From Shinella sp. CPCC 101442 (GTDB lineage Bacteria; Pseudomonadota; Alphaproteobacteria; Rhizobiales; Rhizobiaceae), in contig NZ_JALIQS010000007.1 of the NCBI RefSeq assembly GCF_024704725.1, forward strand, positions 124,001 to 188,000: a DNA stretch of 64,000 bases. Direction: 5' to 3'. Below, one piece after another: positions 48,221 through 58,863 of the stretch. The translations under genes were made by a program, and so were the position numbers. Below the pieces are notes generated by a model that saw only the letters and a list, made by a program, of their open reading frames with translations, did not search any database and was not told where the DNA came from. Numbering within the stretch: the stretch's first letter is position 1; each line of letters opens with the position of its first letter.

Positions 48221-50492
48221 GGCTCATTTCCTTGCTCTTATTCTTGTCCGCATCGACGGCCGCGGTTTCCTCATAGGGCAGGATCACGCGGATCATTGCC
48301 CCCTGGCCGTTGTCGAAGTCCTGGGGTGCATCATGCAGTTCCAGCTGCCCGCCATGGTCTTCGATGATCTTCTTCACGATGGCGAGGCCAAGGCCCGTGC
48401 CCTTCTCGCGCATCGTCATGTAGGGTTCGAGAATGCGATGTCGATTTTCCGTCGGCAGGCCCTTGCCGTTATCGACGATATCGACGACGAAACGCCGGCC
48501 AACATCGTCCGCTTCGGCGCGCACGAGGATCTTTCGCTCGGTGCGCTCGGCATCCGGCGGCAGCGCTTCGATCGCCTCCACTGCGTTCTTGATGAGATTG
48601 CCGAAGGCCTGACCGAGCATACGCGCATCGAACAGCCCCGTCAGCGACACATCGCCAAGTTCCTTCAGGAAGGCGACGTGGTTGTTGCCCATCTCGCGTA
48701 GGAAAACGGCATCCTTGAGGATGTTGCGCAGGTCGGAACGCTCTTTCGTCGGCTTCGGCATGCGCGCGAAGGAGGAGAACTCGTCCACCATGCGGCCGAT
48801 ATCCTCGACCTGACGCACGATCGTATCCGTGCACTGATCGAAGACGGCGCGGTCTTCCTGATCGATCTGCTTGCCATAGCGACGGCGGATGCGCTCGGCG
48901 GAAAGCTGGATCGGCGTCAGCGGGTTCTTGATTTCATGGGCGATGCGGCGGGCCACATCCGCCCAGGCCGTCGAGCGTTGCGCTATGACGAGATCGGTGA
49001 TGTCGTCGACGCTGACGACGAAGGATTCCTGGGCGTCCTTCTGTTCCTCGCGGATGACCTGAACATTCAGCGTCCGCTCCTTGCCGCCATGCATGATATT
49101 GATCTGCTTGCGGAATTCATTGCGATGGCGCGCGGATCCCTCGGCAAGCACGGCGGCGATTTCCGGGGCGACGCCAACGAGCGGCTCGCCGACGAGGTCG
49201 GCGGCATTGCGCCCCAGCAGGATTTCCGCCGAGAGGTTGACGATCGTGATACGCCCGTCGCCCTCGACGCCAATAACGGCCGCCGTCACGCCCGACAGCA
49301 CGGCCTCGATGAAACGGCGGCGATGATCCATCTCGTCTTTCGCGTCGAGGATTTCGCCCTGCTGGGTACGAATTTCAGCGATCATCTTGTTGAAGGTGCG
49401 CGAAAGGTTACCCACGTCGCCATCCACCGCGCGCACCGGCACGGTCACGTCGAGATTGCCGGAGGCTACACTGTCGGCTGCGCCGATGAGCTGGCGGATC
49501 GGCCGCACGATGCGGTCGGCGACGGCGATGGCAGTCCAGATCGCGGCGAGCAGCACGATGAGCGCAAAGCCGAGATAGAGTACGCCGAAGGCGATCTGCA
49601 GCGATGTCCGCCCGGCTTCGAGCGCGCGGTACTCGGCCGTATTCTCTTCCATCAGCCGCATGGAGCGCATGACTTCCGGGTCCACGGTGCGGATCGTATA
49701 GAGGAAGGCGTCCGGTATGTTGTCGAGCTTGATGATAGCGCCAACGAGATTGGTCTGGCCCGGCGGGATGAGTGTCGGCTGGCCGGCGGCAGAGGCGCGC
49801 AAAGCATCTTCCGGTGCGGCCGGCAGCCGGTTTTCGGTCGGGATATTGGCCTGAAGGATCGTGGAACCGTCGGCGCGCAGCAGGAACGCGCCGAGCATGC
49901 CGCGCCCCCGTGCCTGCCGCGTCATCAGGTCCGTAAAACCGGTGCGGTCGAGACTGTAGAGCTGGCGGTTGCGGTCGAGATCGTTTGCCATCGAGGCCGT
50001 CTGGCCCTGCAGGTAGCTGGCATTCTCCAGCATATAGGCCTGCGCCACGTTCAGCGAGGAACTGACGATCGACTGCGTGCGGATGGAGAACCAGCGGTCG
50101 AGGCCGACGTCCAGTGTGATGGAGGCGAAAATGGCGACGAGCACGGCCGGCGTGATCGCGACGATCGAGAACAAGGCGACGATGCGCACATGCAGGCGCG
50201 CGGCGGCGCGGCCGCGGCTGCGGGCGCGCAGCAGCCGCAGGATTTCCCGACCGATCAGGAACATCAGGCCGACGATGAAGATGGCATTGATCGCCGCCGA
50301 GGCGATGACGACATTGGCGACCGGCTTGATCGGTGTCAGGCCGAGCAGGATGAACAGCGACAGCGTGGCGGCAACGAGGGCACCGCCAGCCAGCACCAGA
50401 CCCGGCAGGGCGAAGGAAGCGCGACGGTCGGCCGACACCTTTCCCTCATTCTCGCCTGCAAGCAGGTCTATGCCCTGGTCCATCTGCCGCAT
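48210..50492 (-). CDS. ntrY: Sensor histidine kinase NtrY
   Basis: The membrane sensor kinase partnering NtrX. From the ATG at 50492 it has 760 residues. Two N-terminal helices, a third near ALFSIVAITPAVLVAIFASI, a periplasmic loop and a fourth helix (FGVLYLGFALIVLLAAIWTAI) lead into HAMP, PAS, HisKA ([15 protein letters not shown] with the phospho-His) and HATPase_c (NGKGLP, GTGLGLAIVKKI). A GTG at 50585 with AAGGA would add 31 residues, and I cannot exclude it. ntrC ends 104 bases upstream of that GTG. Confidence 0.95.
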   Translation of the reverse strand: MRQMDQGIDLLAGENEGKVSADRRASFALPGLVLAGGALVAATLSLFILLGLTPIKPVANVVIASAAINAIFIVGLMFLIGREILRLLRARSRGRAAARLHVRIVALFSIVAITPAVLVAIFASITLDVGLDRWFSIRTQSIVSSSLNVAQAYMLENASYLQGQTASMANDLDRNRQLYSLDRTGFTDLMTRQARGRGMLGAFLLRADGSTILQANIPTENRLPAAPEDALRASAAGQPTLIPPGQTNLVGAIIKLDNIPDAFLYTIRTVDPEVMRSMRLMEENTAEYRALEAGRTSLQIAFGVLYLGFALIVLLAAIWTAIAVADRIVRPIRQLIGAADSVASGNLDVTVPVRAVDGDVGNLSRTFNKMIAEIRTQQGEILDAKDEMDHRRRFIEAVLSGVTAAVIGVEGDGRITIVNLSAEILLGRNAADLVGEPLVGVAPEIAAVLAEGSARHRNEFRKQINIMHGGKERTLNVQVIREEQKDAQESFVVSVDDITDLVIAQRSTAWADVARRIAHEIKNPLTPIQLSAERIRRRYGKQIDQEDRAVFDQCTDTIVRQVEDIGRMVDEFSSFARMPKPTKERSDLRNILKDAVFLREMGNNHVAFLKELGDVSLTGLFDARMLGQAFGNLIKNAVEAIEALPPDAERTERKILVRAEADDVGRRFVVDIVDNGKGLPTENRHRILEPYMTMREKGTGLGLAIVKKIIEDHGGQLELHDAPQDFDNGQGAMIRVILPYEETAAVDADKNKSKEMSHGV

Positions 50493-50689
50493 CGCTTCCC
50501 CGGCCGTACGCCTCGAAAGGCGGCGGCGTTCTTCTCGTGTTTTCGGGATGGCGCCAACCGTATGGAGGACCGGTCGCGTTCGCACCCGGATCCTTGACGA
50601 TCAGGCACGCGGACCTATTCGGCCGCAACCCCCTCTGTTACCCTCAAGCAACAGAATGTGGCCAAAATGCAACGCCCCCTGCCGTGAAG

Positions 50690-52144
50690 TCAAGCAGAGC
50701 GCGAACTTCTGTACACAGACACGCCCAGTTCGCGAATTTTCTTGCGTAGCGTGTTGCGGTTCAGGCCAAGCAGGTCGGCGGCCTTGATCTGGTTGCCGCG
50801 CGTTGCGGTCAAGGCAGCGAGAATCAGTGGATATTCCATCTCGGCCAACACCCGGTCGTAGAGCCCGGCGGGCGGCAACCCATCACCGAAGCTTGCGAAA
50901 TACTGCCGCATATTCTCTTCCACCGCCTGGGAAATGGAGAGCGAGCCGCTACGCGTCACGGTCTTTTCGATCGGGCTGTCGGGAATATCCGCGCGCAATT
51001 CCGTCTCGATGATTTCGCGGGAGATCACATCCTGCGGGTAGAGCGCGGTCAGCCGCCGCACGACGTTTTCCAGTTCGCGCACATTGCCCGGCCAGGCATG
51101 CGCCTTCATCAGTTCCAGCGCCTCCTGGTCGAAGCGCTTGGCGTCGAGCCCCTCTTTTTCCGCCTGCTGCACGAAATGGCGCACGAGATCGGGAATATCC
51201 TCCGCGCGGTCGCGCAACGGCGGCAGCCGCAGCGGCACGACATTGAGTCGGTAGTAGAGGTCTTCCCGGAAAAGGCCCTGGTTGATCGACTGCTTGAGAT
51301 CCTTGTTGGTCGCCGCCACGATGCGCACATCCGTGCGGATCGGCGTGCGACCGCCGACGGTGGTGTATTCGCCCTGCTGGAGAACGCGCAGAAGGCGCGT
51401 CTGCGCATCCATCGGCATGTCGCCGATTTCGTCGAGGAAGAGCGTGCCGCCCTCGGCCTGCTCGAAACGCCCGGTCGAGCGGTTCTGCGCGCCGGTAAAA
51501 GCCCCTTTCTCATGACCGAACAGTTCCGATTCGATGAGATCGCGGGGAATGGCGGCCATGTTGATGGCGACGAACGGGCCGTTGCGGCGCTTGCCGTAGT
51601 CATGCAGCGCGCGGGCGACAAGCTCCTTGCCGGTTCCCGATTCGCCGGTGATCATCAGCGTCAGGTCCGTCTGCATGAGGCGCGCCAGAACACGGTAGAT
51701 TTCCTGCATGGCCGCAGAACGGCCGACGAGCGGCATTCCGTCCTGCGTATCGTCGTCGAGACGGGCGGGCTTGCGCTTCGGCTCGGACAGCGCCCGGCCG
51801 ATGATGGCGATCAGTTCCGTCAGGTCGAAGGGTTTTGGAAGGTAATCGTAGGCGCCTTTTTCAGAGGCCTTGATCGCCGTCATGAAGGTGTTTTGCGCGC
51901 TCATCACGAGCACCGGCAGGTCCGGCCTGGCCTTCTTGATGCGCGGCAGCAGGTCGAAAGCGTTCTCGTCGGGCATCACGACATCGGTGACGACGATGTC
52001 GCCTTCACCGGCAGAAATCCAGCGCCACAGCGTCGCCGCATTGGAGGTGATGCGCACGTCGTAACCCGCGCGGCTCAGGGCCTGGTTGAGAACCGTGCGG
52101 ATCGCGGCATCGTCATCGGCAACGAGGACTGTGGCGCCTGTCAT
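50690..52144 (-). CDS. ntrC: Nitrogen regulation response regulator NtrC (NR(I))
   Basis: NtrC activates sigma-54 promoters such as glnBA under nitrogen limitation. The 484-residue protein has receiver Asp54, AAA+ Walker A GESGTGKE (167-174), an intact GAFTGA loop (214-219), and a C-terminal Fis helix-turn-helix ([20 protein letters not shown]). It overlaps ntrB by one base. Likely targets inside this window are the tandem sigma-54 sites before glnB. Confidence 0.98.
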   Translation of the reverse strand: MTGATVLVADDDAAIRTVLNQALSRAGYDVRITSNAATLWRWISAGEGDIVVTDVVMPDENAFDLLPRIKKARPDLPVLVMSAQNTFMTAIKASEKGAYDYLPKPFDLTELIAIIGRALSEPKRKPARLDDDTQDGMPLVGRSAAMQEIYRVLARLMQTDLTLMITGESGTGKELVARALHDYGKRRNGPFVAINMAAIPRDLIESELFGHEKGAFTGAQNRSTGRFEQAEGGTLFLDEIGDMPMDAQTRLLRVLQQGEYTTVGGRTPIRTDVRIVAATNKDLKQSINQGLFREDLYYRLNVVPLRLPPLRDRAEDIPDLVRHFVQQAEKEGLDAKRFDQEALELMKAHAWPGNVRELENVVRRLTALYPQDVISREIIETELRADIPDSPIEKTVTRSGSLSISQAVEENMRQYFASFGDGLPPAGLYDRVLAEMEYPLILAALTATRGNQIKAADLLGLNRNTLRKKIRELGVSVYRSSRSA

Positions 52145-53295
52145 CAGATATGTCCTTTGGTCTTGATAAAGTCGTCGTCTTCACTGACGCCGCGGGAGGC
52201 CGGCATCAGCACGCGGAAGGTGGTGCGGGAGCCCTGGCTGTCGCATTCGACAATGCCGCCGTGGCCGCCGATGATCTTCGCCACCAATGCAAGGCCGAGG
52301 CCGGAGCCATTGGTCTTCGTGGTGATGAAGGGATCGAAGAGATGCGGCAGCAGGTCGCCGGGCACGCCGGGACCATTGTCATGCACGCAGAATTCCAGCG
52401 GGAGCGAGATTTTTTCGCGCGTGCCGGCAACGGAAAGGCGAATGCCCGGCCGGTAGGCGGTCGTCAGCTGGATTTCGCCATCCGGCCGGTCGCCGATCGC
52501 CTCCGCGGCGTTCTTGATGAGGTTGAGGAAGACCTGCACAAGCTGGTCGCGGTTGGCAAAGACCGGCGGCAGCGACGGATCGTAGAGTTCCGTTATCTTG
52601 ACGTTGCGGCCGAAGCCGGCTTTCGCCACCGCTTTCACATGGTCGAGCACGGCATGGATGTTCAACGGAACACGATCCACCGGGCGCTCGTCGGAAAACA
52701 CCTCCATGCGATCGACCAGCGAGACGATGCGGTCAGTCTCGTCGCGGATCAGCCGCGTCAACGCGCGATCCTCGTCGAGAACGGACGTTTCCAGGAGCTG
52801 GGCCGCACCGCGAATGCCTGACAGAGGGTTCTTGATCTCATGCGCCAGCATGGAGGCCAGGCCCGTCACGGAACGGGCAGCGCCGCGATGCGTCAGTTGC
52901 CGGTCGATCTTGTCGGCCATCGACCGCTCCTGAATGACGACCACGACGGAGCCCGCCGGCTCGGTGGTCACAGGCGCCACGTAGATGTCGGCCAGCTTGT
53001 CCGCGCCGAGGCGCGGCGAGGACAGGTCCACCCGGTACTCGCTGACCGGCGCCCTTCGCTCGCGCACCTGCTCGATCAGTGTCAGAAGCGGACTGCCGAA
53101 GGGAATGAGCGTGGAGACCTTGTGCTTTGCCAGATGGTTGGCGCTTGCCCCGAAAAAGGATTCGGCCTCCCAGTTGGCAAAGACGACATGGCCGTCGACA
53201 TCGACGAGGATGACCGGGTTCTGGATGGAGTTGAGCACGGCAAGCGCCAGGTCGGGCGCCTTCGCAGCGTTCTGATCTGCGGCCTTGTCCGTCAT
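52144..53295 (-). CDS. ntrB: Nitrogen regulation sensor kinase NtrB (NR(II))
   Basis: NtrB phosphorylates or dephosphorylates NtrC depending on PII. The 383-residue cytosolic protein has an N-terminal PAS domain (about 15-125), HisKA with His152 ([13 protein letters not shown]), and HATPase_c ([26 protein letters not shown]). It overlaps dusB by 4 bases (ATGA) and ntrC by one, so the three are translationally coupled. Confidence 0.98.
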   Translation of the reverse strand: MTDKAADQNAAKAPDLALAVLNSIQNPVILVDVDGHVVFANWEAESFFGASANHLAKHKVSTLIPFGSPLLTLIEQVRERRAPVSEYRVDLSSPRLGADKLADIYVAPVTTEPAGSVVVVIQERSMADKIDRQLTHRGAARSVTGLASMLAHEIKNPLSGIRGAAQLLETSVLDEDRALTRLIRDETDRIVSLVDRMEVFSDERPVDRVPLNIHAVLDHVKAVAKAGFGRNVKITELYDPSLPPVFANRDQLVQVFLNLIKNAAEAIGDRPDGEIQLTTAYRPGIRLSVAGTREKISLPLEFCVHDNGPGVPGDLLPHLFDPFITTKTNGSGLGLALVAKIIGGHGGIVECDSQGSRTTFRVLMPASRGVSEDDDFIKTKGHI

Positions 53296-54317
53296 GCGGC
53301 CTCTCCTATCCTTGCCGCGCCTTCGCCCAAAATGGCGGACTGGAGGCGTTCAGCAACGAATGCGCTGTCGCGCGCAGTCATGATCTCCGCTTTCGCGGCG
53401 CCGGCCATACCGGCGGCGTAGCGTTCCAGATACCAGCCGACATGTTTGCGGGCGTGACGCAGGCCGCCCTCGACCCCGTAGAAATCCAGCATCATGCGGT
53501 AGTGCTCCACCGCCGTCGCCGCGACTTCCTCCGTGGAAGGGTGTGTGATCGCCCCGGCAAGAACCGCTGGATGCCACGGCCGGCCCTGCGCGGAGCGCCC
53601 GACCATCACGGCGTCGGCGCCCGAACGGCGCAGGATATCCACGGCGTCTTCGGCCGTATCGACATCGCCATTGGCGACAAGCGGGATCGACAACACATCG
53701 CGCACCGCGCGGATTGCGTCCCAATCCGCCTTGCCTTCATAAAACTGCATGCGGGTGCGCCCATGCACCGTAATCATCGCCGCACCCGCCGCCTCGGCGC
53801 GGGAGGCGATATGTGGCGCATTGAGCGAATCGTGATCCCACCCAAGCCGCATCTTCACCGTGACCGGCACCTTCACAGCCCTGACGGTCGCCTCTATGAG
53901 ACCGAGCGCATGGTCGGGATCACGCATCAGCGCGGAGCCGGAATAGCCGCCGATCACCTTCTTGGCGGGGCAGCCCATATTGATGTCGATAATATCGGCG
54001 CCCTCGCCTTCGGCGATTTTTGCGGCTTCGGCCATCCAGTGCGCTTCGCGGCCTGCAAGCTGCACCATATGGGGCTCGATGCCGCAATTGCGGATGCGCG
54101 ACCAGCTTTCCCGCGCATTCAACGCCAGTTCCCGGCTCGCCACCATCTCCGTCACGACGAGGCCCGCGCCAAAACGCCAGGCGAGATCGCGGAACGGCAG
54201 GTCCGTGACGCCGGACATCGGCGCGAGGACCACCCGGTTGCGTAGGGTCTGGTTGCGGATCGCCAGCGGCGCTGACAAAACGGGGATCGTCAAATGCTTA
54301 TCTTTCAAGCAGGTCAT
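53292..54317 (-). CDS. dusB: tRNA-dihydrouridine synthase (NifR3)
   Basis: An FMN enzyme reducing uridine to dihydrouridine in tRNA. The 341-residue protein has [15 protein letters not shown], the catalytic-Cys motif [19 protein letters not shown], and [15 protein letters not shown]. It is the nifR3 gene that heads the ntrBC operon in many alphaproteobacteria, so the transcript starts upstream of it, in the 136-base spacer shared with ispDF. Confidence 0.97.
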   Translation of the reverse strand: MTCLKDKHLTIPVLSAPLAIRNQTLRNRVVLAPMSGVTDLPFRDLAWRFGAGLVVTEMVASRELALNARESWSRIRNCGIEPHMVQLAGREAHWMAEAAKIAEGEGADIIDINMGCPAKKVIGGYSGSALMRDPDHALGLIEATVRAVKVPVTVKMRLGWDHDSLNAPHIASRAEAAGAAMITVHGRTRMQFYEGKADWDAIRAVRDVLSIPLVANGDVDTAEDAVDILRRSGADAVMVGRSAQGRPWHPAVLAGAITHPSTEEVAATAVEHYRMMLDFYGVEGGLRHARKHVGWYLERYAAGMAGAAKAEIMTARDSAFVAERLQSAILGEGAARIGEAA

Positions 54318-54454
54318 ATCTCTGCACTATTTTTAGCCATCATTGTCGTTCTTGCCAAGCCGCAATCACGCAGGCCTGCATTTTTCCTGACAACGCTGGA
54401 ATTGCGGCATCCTTCCGGCTAAACCATCCCAAAACGCTTTGAAACGGGAGGTCG

Positions 54455-55675
54455 ATGACCGAAATGCAGCCGGAAAACACGCTATCCTGCGGTGTGGTGA
54501 TCGTTGCCGCCGGTCGTGGTGAACGGGCCGGCAGTCATGCCGAAGGCCCCAAGCAATATCGCCGCATCGGCGGAAGGCCGGTCATCTCCCATACGCTCGA
54601 TCTCTTTGTCAATTGGCGGCCCGCTCGGCGTATCGTGGTCGTGATACATCCCGATGACGCCGCGCTGTTCGAGACCGCCCGCATCGCTTCCCTTCCTGCC
54701 GGCGACCGTCTGACCGTCGTACACGGCGGCGCGACACGCCAGCAATCCGTGCTCGCCGGCCTCGAAGTGCTGGCAAACGATGACATCAGCCACGTCCTCA
54801 TCCAGGATGCAGTGCGCCCCTTCGTCGAACCCGCCATCCTGGAACGCATCCTCACCGCCTTCGGCCACGGTGCGCGCGCGGTCCTGCCCGCCGTCGCCGT
54901 CGCCGATACGCTCAAGCGCGCCGACGCCAATGGCAATGTCGCCGAAACCGTTTCGCGCTCTGGCCTCTTTGCCGCACAGACCCCGCAATCGTTCCACTTC
55001 GCCACCATTCTCGAAGCGCATCGTCGTGCAAGTGCCTCTGGCCGCACGGATTTTACCGACGACGCCTCGATCGCCGAATGGGCCGGCGTGCGCGTCCATC
55101 TCGTCGAGGGCAGTGCCGGTAACGTCAAGCTTACATTACAGAAGGATATCGCCATGGCCGATCAGCGCCTCTCCAACGCATTACCGGATGTGCGCACCGG
55201 CAACGGCTACGACGTGCATCAGCTCGTGGATGGCGACGGCGTCACGCTCTGTGGCCTCTTCATTCCGCATGACCAGAAACTGTCCGGCCATTCCGATGCC
55301 GACGTGGCGCTGCACGCACTCACCGACGCGCTGCTCGCCACCTGCGGCGCCGGTGATATCGGCGATCACTTCCCGCCGTCGGACATGCGGTGGAAGGGTG
55401 CCGCCTCGCGCATCTTCCTCGAACATGCAGCAAGCATCGTGCGCGCGAAGGGCGGCACGATCATGAATGCCGACGTTTCGCTGATTGCCGAGGCGCCGAA
55501 GGTCGGGCCGCACCGTGATGCGATGCGCCAGAACCTCTCGGATTTTCTCGGCATTTCCATTGACCGCTGCTCGGTCAAGGCGACGACCAACGAGAAGATC
55601 GGTTTCATCGGCCGGCGCGAGGGCATCGCCGCCATCGCTACCGCGACCGTCGTCTACAAGGGAACCGACGCATGA
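54455..55675 (+). CDS. ispDF: Bifunctional 2-C-methyl-D-erythritol 4-phosphate cytidylyltransferase / 2,4-cyclodiphosphate synthase
   Basis: This fusion catalyses two steps of the MEP isoprenoid pathway. In the 406-residue protein IspD occupies about 1-235 ([34 protein letters not shown]). IspF occupies about 246-406 (GNGYDVHQL, metal-binding [40 protein letters not shown]). Fusion is common in alphaproteobacteria. GGGAGG precedes the ATG. Its stop overlaps the cinA start. Confidence 0.98.
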   Translation: MTEMQPENTLSCGVVIVAAGRGERAGSHAEGPKQYRRIGGRPVISHTLDLFVNWRPARRIVVVIHPDDAALFETARIASLPAGDRLTVVHGGATRQQSVLAGLEVLANDDISHVLIQDAVRPFVEPAILERILTAFGHGARAVLPAVAVADTLKRADANGNVAETVSRSGLFAAQTPQSFHFATILEAHRRASASGRTDFTDDASIAEWAGVRVHLVEGSAGNVKLTLQKDIAMADQRLSNALPDVRTGNGYDVHQLVDGDGVTLCGLFIPHDQKLSGHSDADVALHALTDALLATCGAGDIGDHFPPSDMRWKGAASRIFLEHAASIVRAKGGTIMNADVSLIAEAPKVGPHRDAMRQNLSDFLGISIDRCSVKATTNEKIGFIGRREGIAAIATATVVYKGTDA

Positions 55676-56172
55676 GTTTTTGGCCCCAGGACATCGAAGA
55701 AACCGCACGCAACCTCGTCGCCGACTTCACCGAGAAGAAACTGCTGATCGCTACCGCCGAATCCTGCACCGCAGGCCTGATTGCTGGCGTAATCACAGAA
55801 ATTCCCGGCTCCTCGAATGTCTTCGACCGCGGTTTCGTCACCTATTCCAACGAGGCCAAGCGCGAAATGATCGGTGTCGCCAACGCGACGCTGAAGGCGC
55901 ACGGCGCCGTCTCGCGCCCGACCGCACTGGAAATGGCGCAGGGCGCCATCGGCAATTCCGGCGCCACTATCGCGATTGCCGTGACCGGCATTGCCGGCCC
56001 GGGCGGCGGCACGGAGGAAAAACCCGTCGGCCTCGTCCACCTCGCCGCCGCGCGCACCGGTTACGAGACGCTGCATCGGGAAATGCGCTACGGCGATATC
56101 GGCCGCAGCGCCGTCAGGCTTGCGACGGTGCGCACCGCGCTGGAAATGTTGATCGAGATCGCGCGGGATTAG
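55672..56172 (+). CDS. CinA C-terminal domain protein, nicotinamide-nucleotide amidase
   Basis: A 166-residue stand-alone CinA_C domain. The family deamidates nicotinamide mononucleotide to recycle NAD breakdown products (PncC activity). Motifs are [16 protein letters not shown] with the catalytic Ser, [14 protein letters not shown], and [21 protein letters not shown]. The N-terminal CinA domain of the full-length protein is absent. It overlaps ispDF by 4 bases and the convergent neighbour by 4 bases. Confidence 0.93.
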   Translation: MSFWPQDIEETARNLVADFTEKKLLIATAESCTAGLIAGVITEIPGSSNVFDRGFVTYSNEAKREMIGVANATLKAHGAVSRPTALEMAQGAIGNSGATIAIAVTGIAGPGGGTEEKPVGLVHLAAARTGYETLHREMRYGDIGRSAVRLATVRTALEMLIEIARD

Positions 56173-56978
56173 TTCGGGCAAAGCGAATAGATGTTCATCG
56201 CAAAATTCGCCTCGTAGAGCGCCGTATCTCCCCAGAAAGCCTGGCCTGCAGGAAAATTCTTCGCGAGGAAAGTATCGACGCTCGCCTTCTGCTTTTCGGC
56301 GAGCGCCTTGTAATCAGGTGTCTTGCGCTTTTCGCTTATACATTTCGTGAAATCCGGAATGGGGCTTGTCCGCTCCACGAAGAGCGCCTCGAAATCGCTG
56401 GAACTCAATGCCTTGCCGGTCTCGAGGGCGGCGATCTTGCGGGCCGCCGGTGCGGGCAGCACGATATCGAACGTCTCGACATGGAAAAAATCACCGAAGC
56501 GCCGGTCCTCGTCGCCAAGTTCAAACCCCTCGACCGTATAGGCCTTGCCGACGAGCTTGTAGCCACTCACCTCGAAGGCCAAACGCGCCGAGACCTTCAC
56601 TTTCAGTGCCTTCTCGCGCTCCGGCTTCTGGTCCTTGAAGAGCGGCGGCTGCAGCGTCTCCGTGTCCACGATGCGCATCTCGCCGCCGACGTCGATCGCC
56701 GCCGGATCGGAGGAATAGGCATGGCGCGCGTTGTAGAAGGCCAGCATCTCCGCTTCGCGGGTGGGGAAGAAGGCGCGATCCAGATAAACAGGATTCCGTG
56801 GCAAGCCGCCATCGGTGCCCCGGATCGTCATCTTCACATCCGGCCCGATGCGATAACTTCCGGCGAGCGGCCGGTTTTGTTCATCAAAGAGAAGGATGTA
56901 GTCTCCCGGCGCCTCCTGCGCAGCCGCAGGCGTGCAGAGCAAGGCGATCAGGGCGAAGGGCGCGAACCGGGTGATCAT
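56169..56978 (-). CDS. Secreted protein of unknown function
   Basis: A 269-residue protein with a signal peptide (MITRFAPFALIALLCTPAAAQ). The mature part shows no domain I recognise. It is moderately charged, with YILLFDEQNRPLAG near the start and a pair of Cys near the C terminus (KCISEK and the LCPN end) that could form a disulfide. It faces cinA with overlapping stop codons. The ratA stop lies 32 bases upstream of its start, so the two may be co-transcribed. Confidence 0.75.
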   Translation of the reverse strand: MITRFAPFALIALLCTPAAAQEAPGDYILLFDEQNRPLAGSYRIGPDVKMTIRGTDGGLPRNPVYLDRAFFPTREAEMLAFYNARHAYSSDPAAIDVGGEMRIVDTETLQPPLFKDQKPEREKALKVKVSARLAFEVSGYKLVGKAYTVEGFELGDEDRRFGDFFHVETFDIVLPAPAARKIAALETGKALSSSDFEALFVERTSPIPDFTKCISEKRKTPDYKALAEKQKASVDTFLAKNFPAGQAFWGDTALYEANFAMNIYSLCPN

Positions 56979-57009
56979 GTCCCGGTAACGGGCTAGCCGG
57001 CGGAAAAAT

Positions 57010-57462
57010 TCAGACGGCCGGATAGATCGCAGCGGCGCGCTTTTCGAAGGCCTCGGTGAACATGCGGAAGGCGCGGTCGAACATCGAACCCATCAGCGCA
57101 CCGAGGATACGGCTTTTGAACTCGTAGTCGATGTAGAAATGCACCGAACATCCCCCGTCCGGCAGCGGCTCGAAGCGCCAGCGGTTGTCGAGATAGCGGA
57201 ACGGCCCGTCGATATATTTGACGTCGATCGCGCGTTCGGCGCCGCTCAAAAGCACCTGGGTGGTAAAGGTCTCGCGGATCGCCTTGTAGCCGACCGTCAT
57301 GTCCGCGACCAACAGCTCCTTGCCGTCCCGCTCCTTGCGCGAACGTACGCTCAGCCCTTCGCAGAGCGGAAGGAACTCCGGATAGCGCTCGACATCGGCA
57401 ACGAGGTCGTACATCTGCTCGGGCGAGTGAGGAACCGGACGGCGGGTTTCGAACTGAGGCAT
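57010..57462 (-). CDS. Type II toxin-antitoxin RatA / ubiquinone-binding Coq10 family protein
   Basis: A 150-residue START/SRPBCC-fold protein. VPHSPEQMYDLVADVERYPEFLPLC and the C-terminal MFDRAFRMFTEAFEKRA match the RatA/Coq10 family. In mitochondria Coq10 binds ubiquinone; in Escherichia coli RatA was reported to block ribosome subunit association. In alphaproteobacteria a quinone-chaperone role is more plausible, and no RatB antitoxin partner is seen. It lies downstream of lipA. Confidence 0.93.
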   Translation of the reverse strand: MPQFETRRPVPHSPEQMYDLVADVERYPEFLPLCEGLSVRSRKERDGKELLVADMTVGYKAIRETFTTQVLLSGAERAIDVKYIDGPFRYLDNRWRFEPLPDGGCSVHFYIDYEFKSRILGALMGSMFDRAFRMFTEAFEKRAAAIYPAV

Positions 57463-57505
57463 GGCCGAGAGCTAATGAACCGCGGCCACTCTTGCAAGTA
57501 GGCGG

Positions 57506-57727
57506 TCATTGTCGTTCCGCGATTTCAACACGCAAACCGGCACGTCGCGGCCATAGGCCGCAAGATTTCGCCCGATCTGCGAGCTTGCCGTCTTCTCGAA
57601 ATTCCAGACAGAAGTCAGGAACTCTCAGCTGATCCGCTCCGGCAGTTCTCCGCCATCTCCGGTCGCGTGCGGTCACGATAGCGCAATGCCCCCATCGACC
57701 GATATCCGCCGCCGGAGCAACCGTCAT
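57506..57727 (-). CDS. Small hypothetical protein between lipA and ratA
   Basis: A possible 73-residue protein (opening MTVAPAADIGRWGHC) with a very good ribosome binding site, AGGAGAAGGCG, directly before the ATG. It begins just after the lipA terminator and ends 43 bases before ratA. Its codons lack the strong third-position GC of its neighbours, and it is rich in Arg and Trp with no recognisable domain. It may be a real small gene, a decayed one, or chance. Confidence 0.35.
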   Translation of the reverse strand: MTVAPAADIGRWGHCAIVTARDRRWRRTAGADQLRVPDFCLEFREDGKLADRAKSCGLWPRRAGLRVEIAERQ

Positions 57728-57743
57728 CGCCTTCTCCTGAAAC

Positions 57744-57775
57744 AAAAAACCCGCCGTCGGGAGGACGGCGGGTTT
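57744..57775 (-). terminator. Terminator of lipA
   Basis: On the minus strand CCCGCCGTC pairs with GACGGCGGG, followed by T6, about 20 bases after the lipA stop. Confidence 0.85.
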
Positions 57776-57795
57776 AGAGGAGGTGTTTGAAAAAT

Positions 57796-58773
57796 CTATT
57801 CCGCCGCAGCCAGAAGCTTGCGCTCGCGAGCGGCCCGGAGGCGGGCGAAGTCATCGCCGGCATGATGCGAGGAGCGCGTCAGCGGGCTCGACGAGACCAT
57901 CAGGAAGCCCTTGGAATAGGCGACAGTCTCATAGGACTTGAACTCCTCCGGCGTCACGAAGCTCATGACGGCATGGTGCTTGCGCGTCGGCTGGAGGTAC
58001 TGGCCGATGGTGAGGAAATCGACGTCGGCGGTGCGAAGGTCGTCCATCAGCTGGAGCACTTCGTTGCGCTCTTCACCCAGGCCCACCATGATGCCCGACT
58101 TGGTGAACATCGTCGGGTCGAGTTCCTTCACGCGCTGCAGGAGGCGCACGGAGTGGAAATAGCGCGCGCCCGGACGGACCGTCAGGTAGTTGCCCGGCAC
58201 GGTTTCCATGTTGTGGTTGAAGACGTCGGGCTTGGCGGCAACGACGCGCTCCAGTGCGCCTGGCTTCTTCAGGAAGTCCGGCGTGAGGATTTCGATGGTC
58301 GTCAGCGGTGAGGCCGCGCGGATGGCCCAGATCACCTTTTCGAAATGTTCCGCGCCGCCGTCATCCAGATCGTCGCGATCCACCGAGGTGATGACGACAT
58401 GGCTCAGGCCCATCTGCTTGACGGCCTTGGCGACGTTTTCGGGCTCCGCCATGTCGAGCGCATTCGGCTTGCCCGTCGCCACGTTGCAGAAGGCGCAGGC
58501 GCGGGTACAGATCTCGCCCATGATCATGAAGGTCGCGTGCTTCTTGTCCCAGCACTCGCCGATATTCGGGCAACCCGCCTCTTCGCACACCGTCACCAGC
58601 TTATGCGAGCGCACGAGATCGCGCGTCTCCTGGTAGCCCTTGGAGACCGGTGCGCGCACGCGAATCCATTCCGGCTTGCGCAGCACTTCCGTGTCCGGCC
58701 GCTTGGCCTTTTCCGGATGGCGCACCCGCTTGGCATCGGGCGAAGGATTGGTGCGGTCGAGAATGGTGACCAT
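57796..58773 (-). CDS. lipA: Lipoyl synthase
   Basis: LipA inserts two sulfurs into octanoylated E2 and related lipoyl domains using two 4Fe-4S clusters. The 325-residue radical SAM protein has the auxiliary cluster Cys63, Cys68 and Cys74 ([12 protein letters not shown]) and the radical SAM motif Cys89, Cys93, Cys96 (CTRACAFC). The final RSSHHAGD carries the conserved Ser that ligates the auxiliary cluster. It lies downstream of lpdA, with its substrates PdhB and PdhC encoded just upstream. Confidence 0.98.
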   Translation of the reverse strand: MVTILDRTNPSPDAKRVRHPEKAKRPDTEVLRKPEWIRVRAPVSKGYQETRDLVRSHKLVTVCEEAGCPNIGECWDKKHATFMIMGEICTRACAFCNVATGKPNALDMAEPENVAKAVKQMGLSHVVITSVDRDDLDDGGAEHFEKVIWAIRAASPLTTIEILTPDFLKKPGALERVVAAKPDVFNHNMETVPGNYLTVRPGARYFHSVRLLQRVKELDPTMFTKSGIMVGLGEERNEVLQLMDDLRTADVDFLTIGQYLQPTRKHHAVMSFVTPEEFKSYETVAYSKGFLMVSSSPLTRSSHHAGDDFARLRAARERKLLAAAE

Positions 58774-58863
58774 GTCGTTTCCACTTTCCTGGCAGGCTTT
58801 GCGCCTGTCCTGCGGACACTGAAAAGATGAGCCCGCCTCATGTGGAGGCGGGCTTTAGCACGT

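Noticed and set aside
50586-50689. Sigma-54-like TTGGCCACATTCTGTTGC on the minus strand between ntrC and ntrY
   Set aside because: The GG and GC are 12 bases apart, not 10, so it fails the strict -24/-12 spacing.
57010-57462. RatA toxin as part of a toxin-antitoxin module
   Set aside because: No RatB-like partner is adjacent, and the sequence fits the Coq10/START quinone-binding branch expected in alphaproteobacteria.
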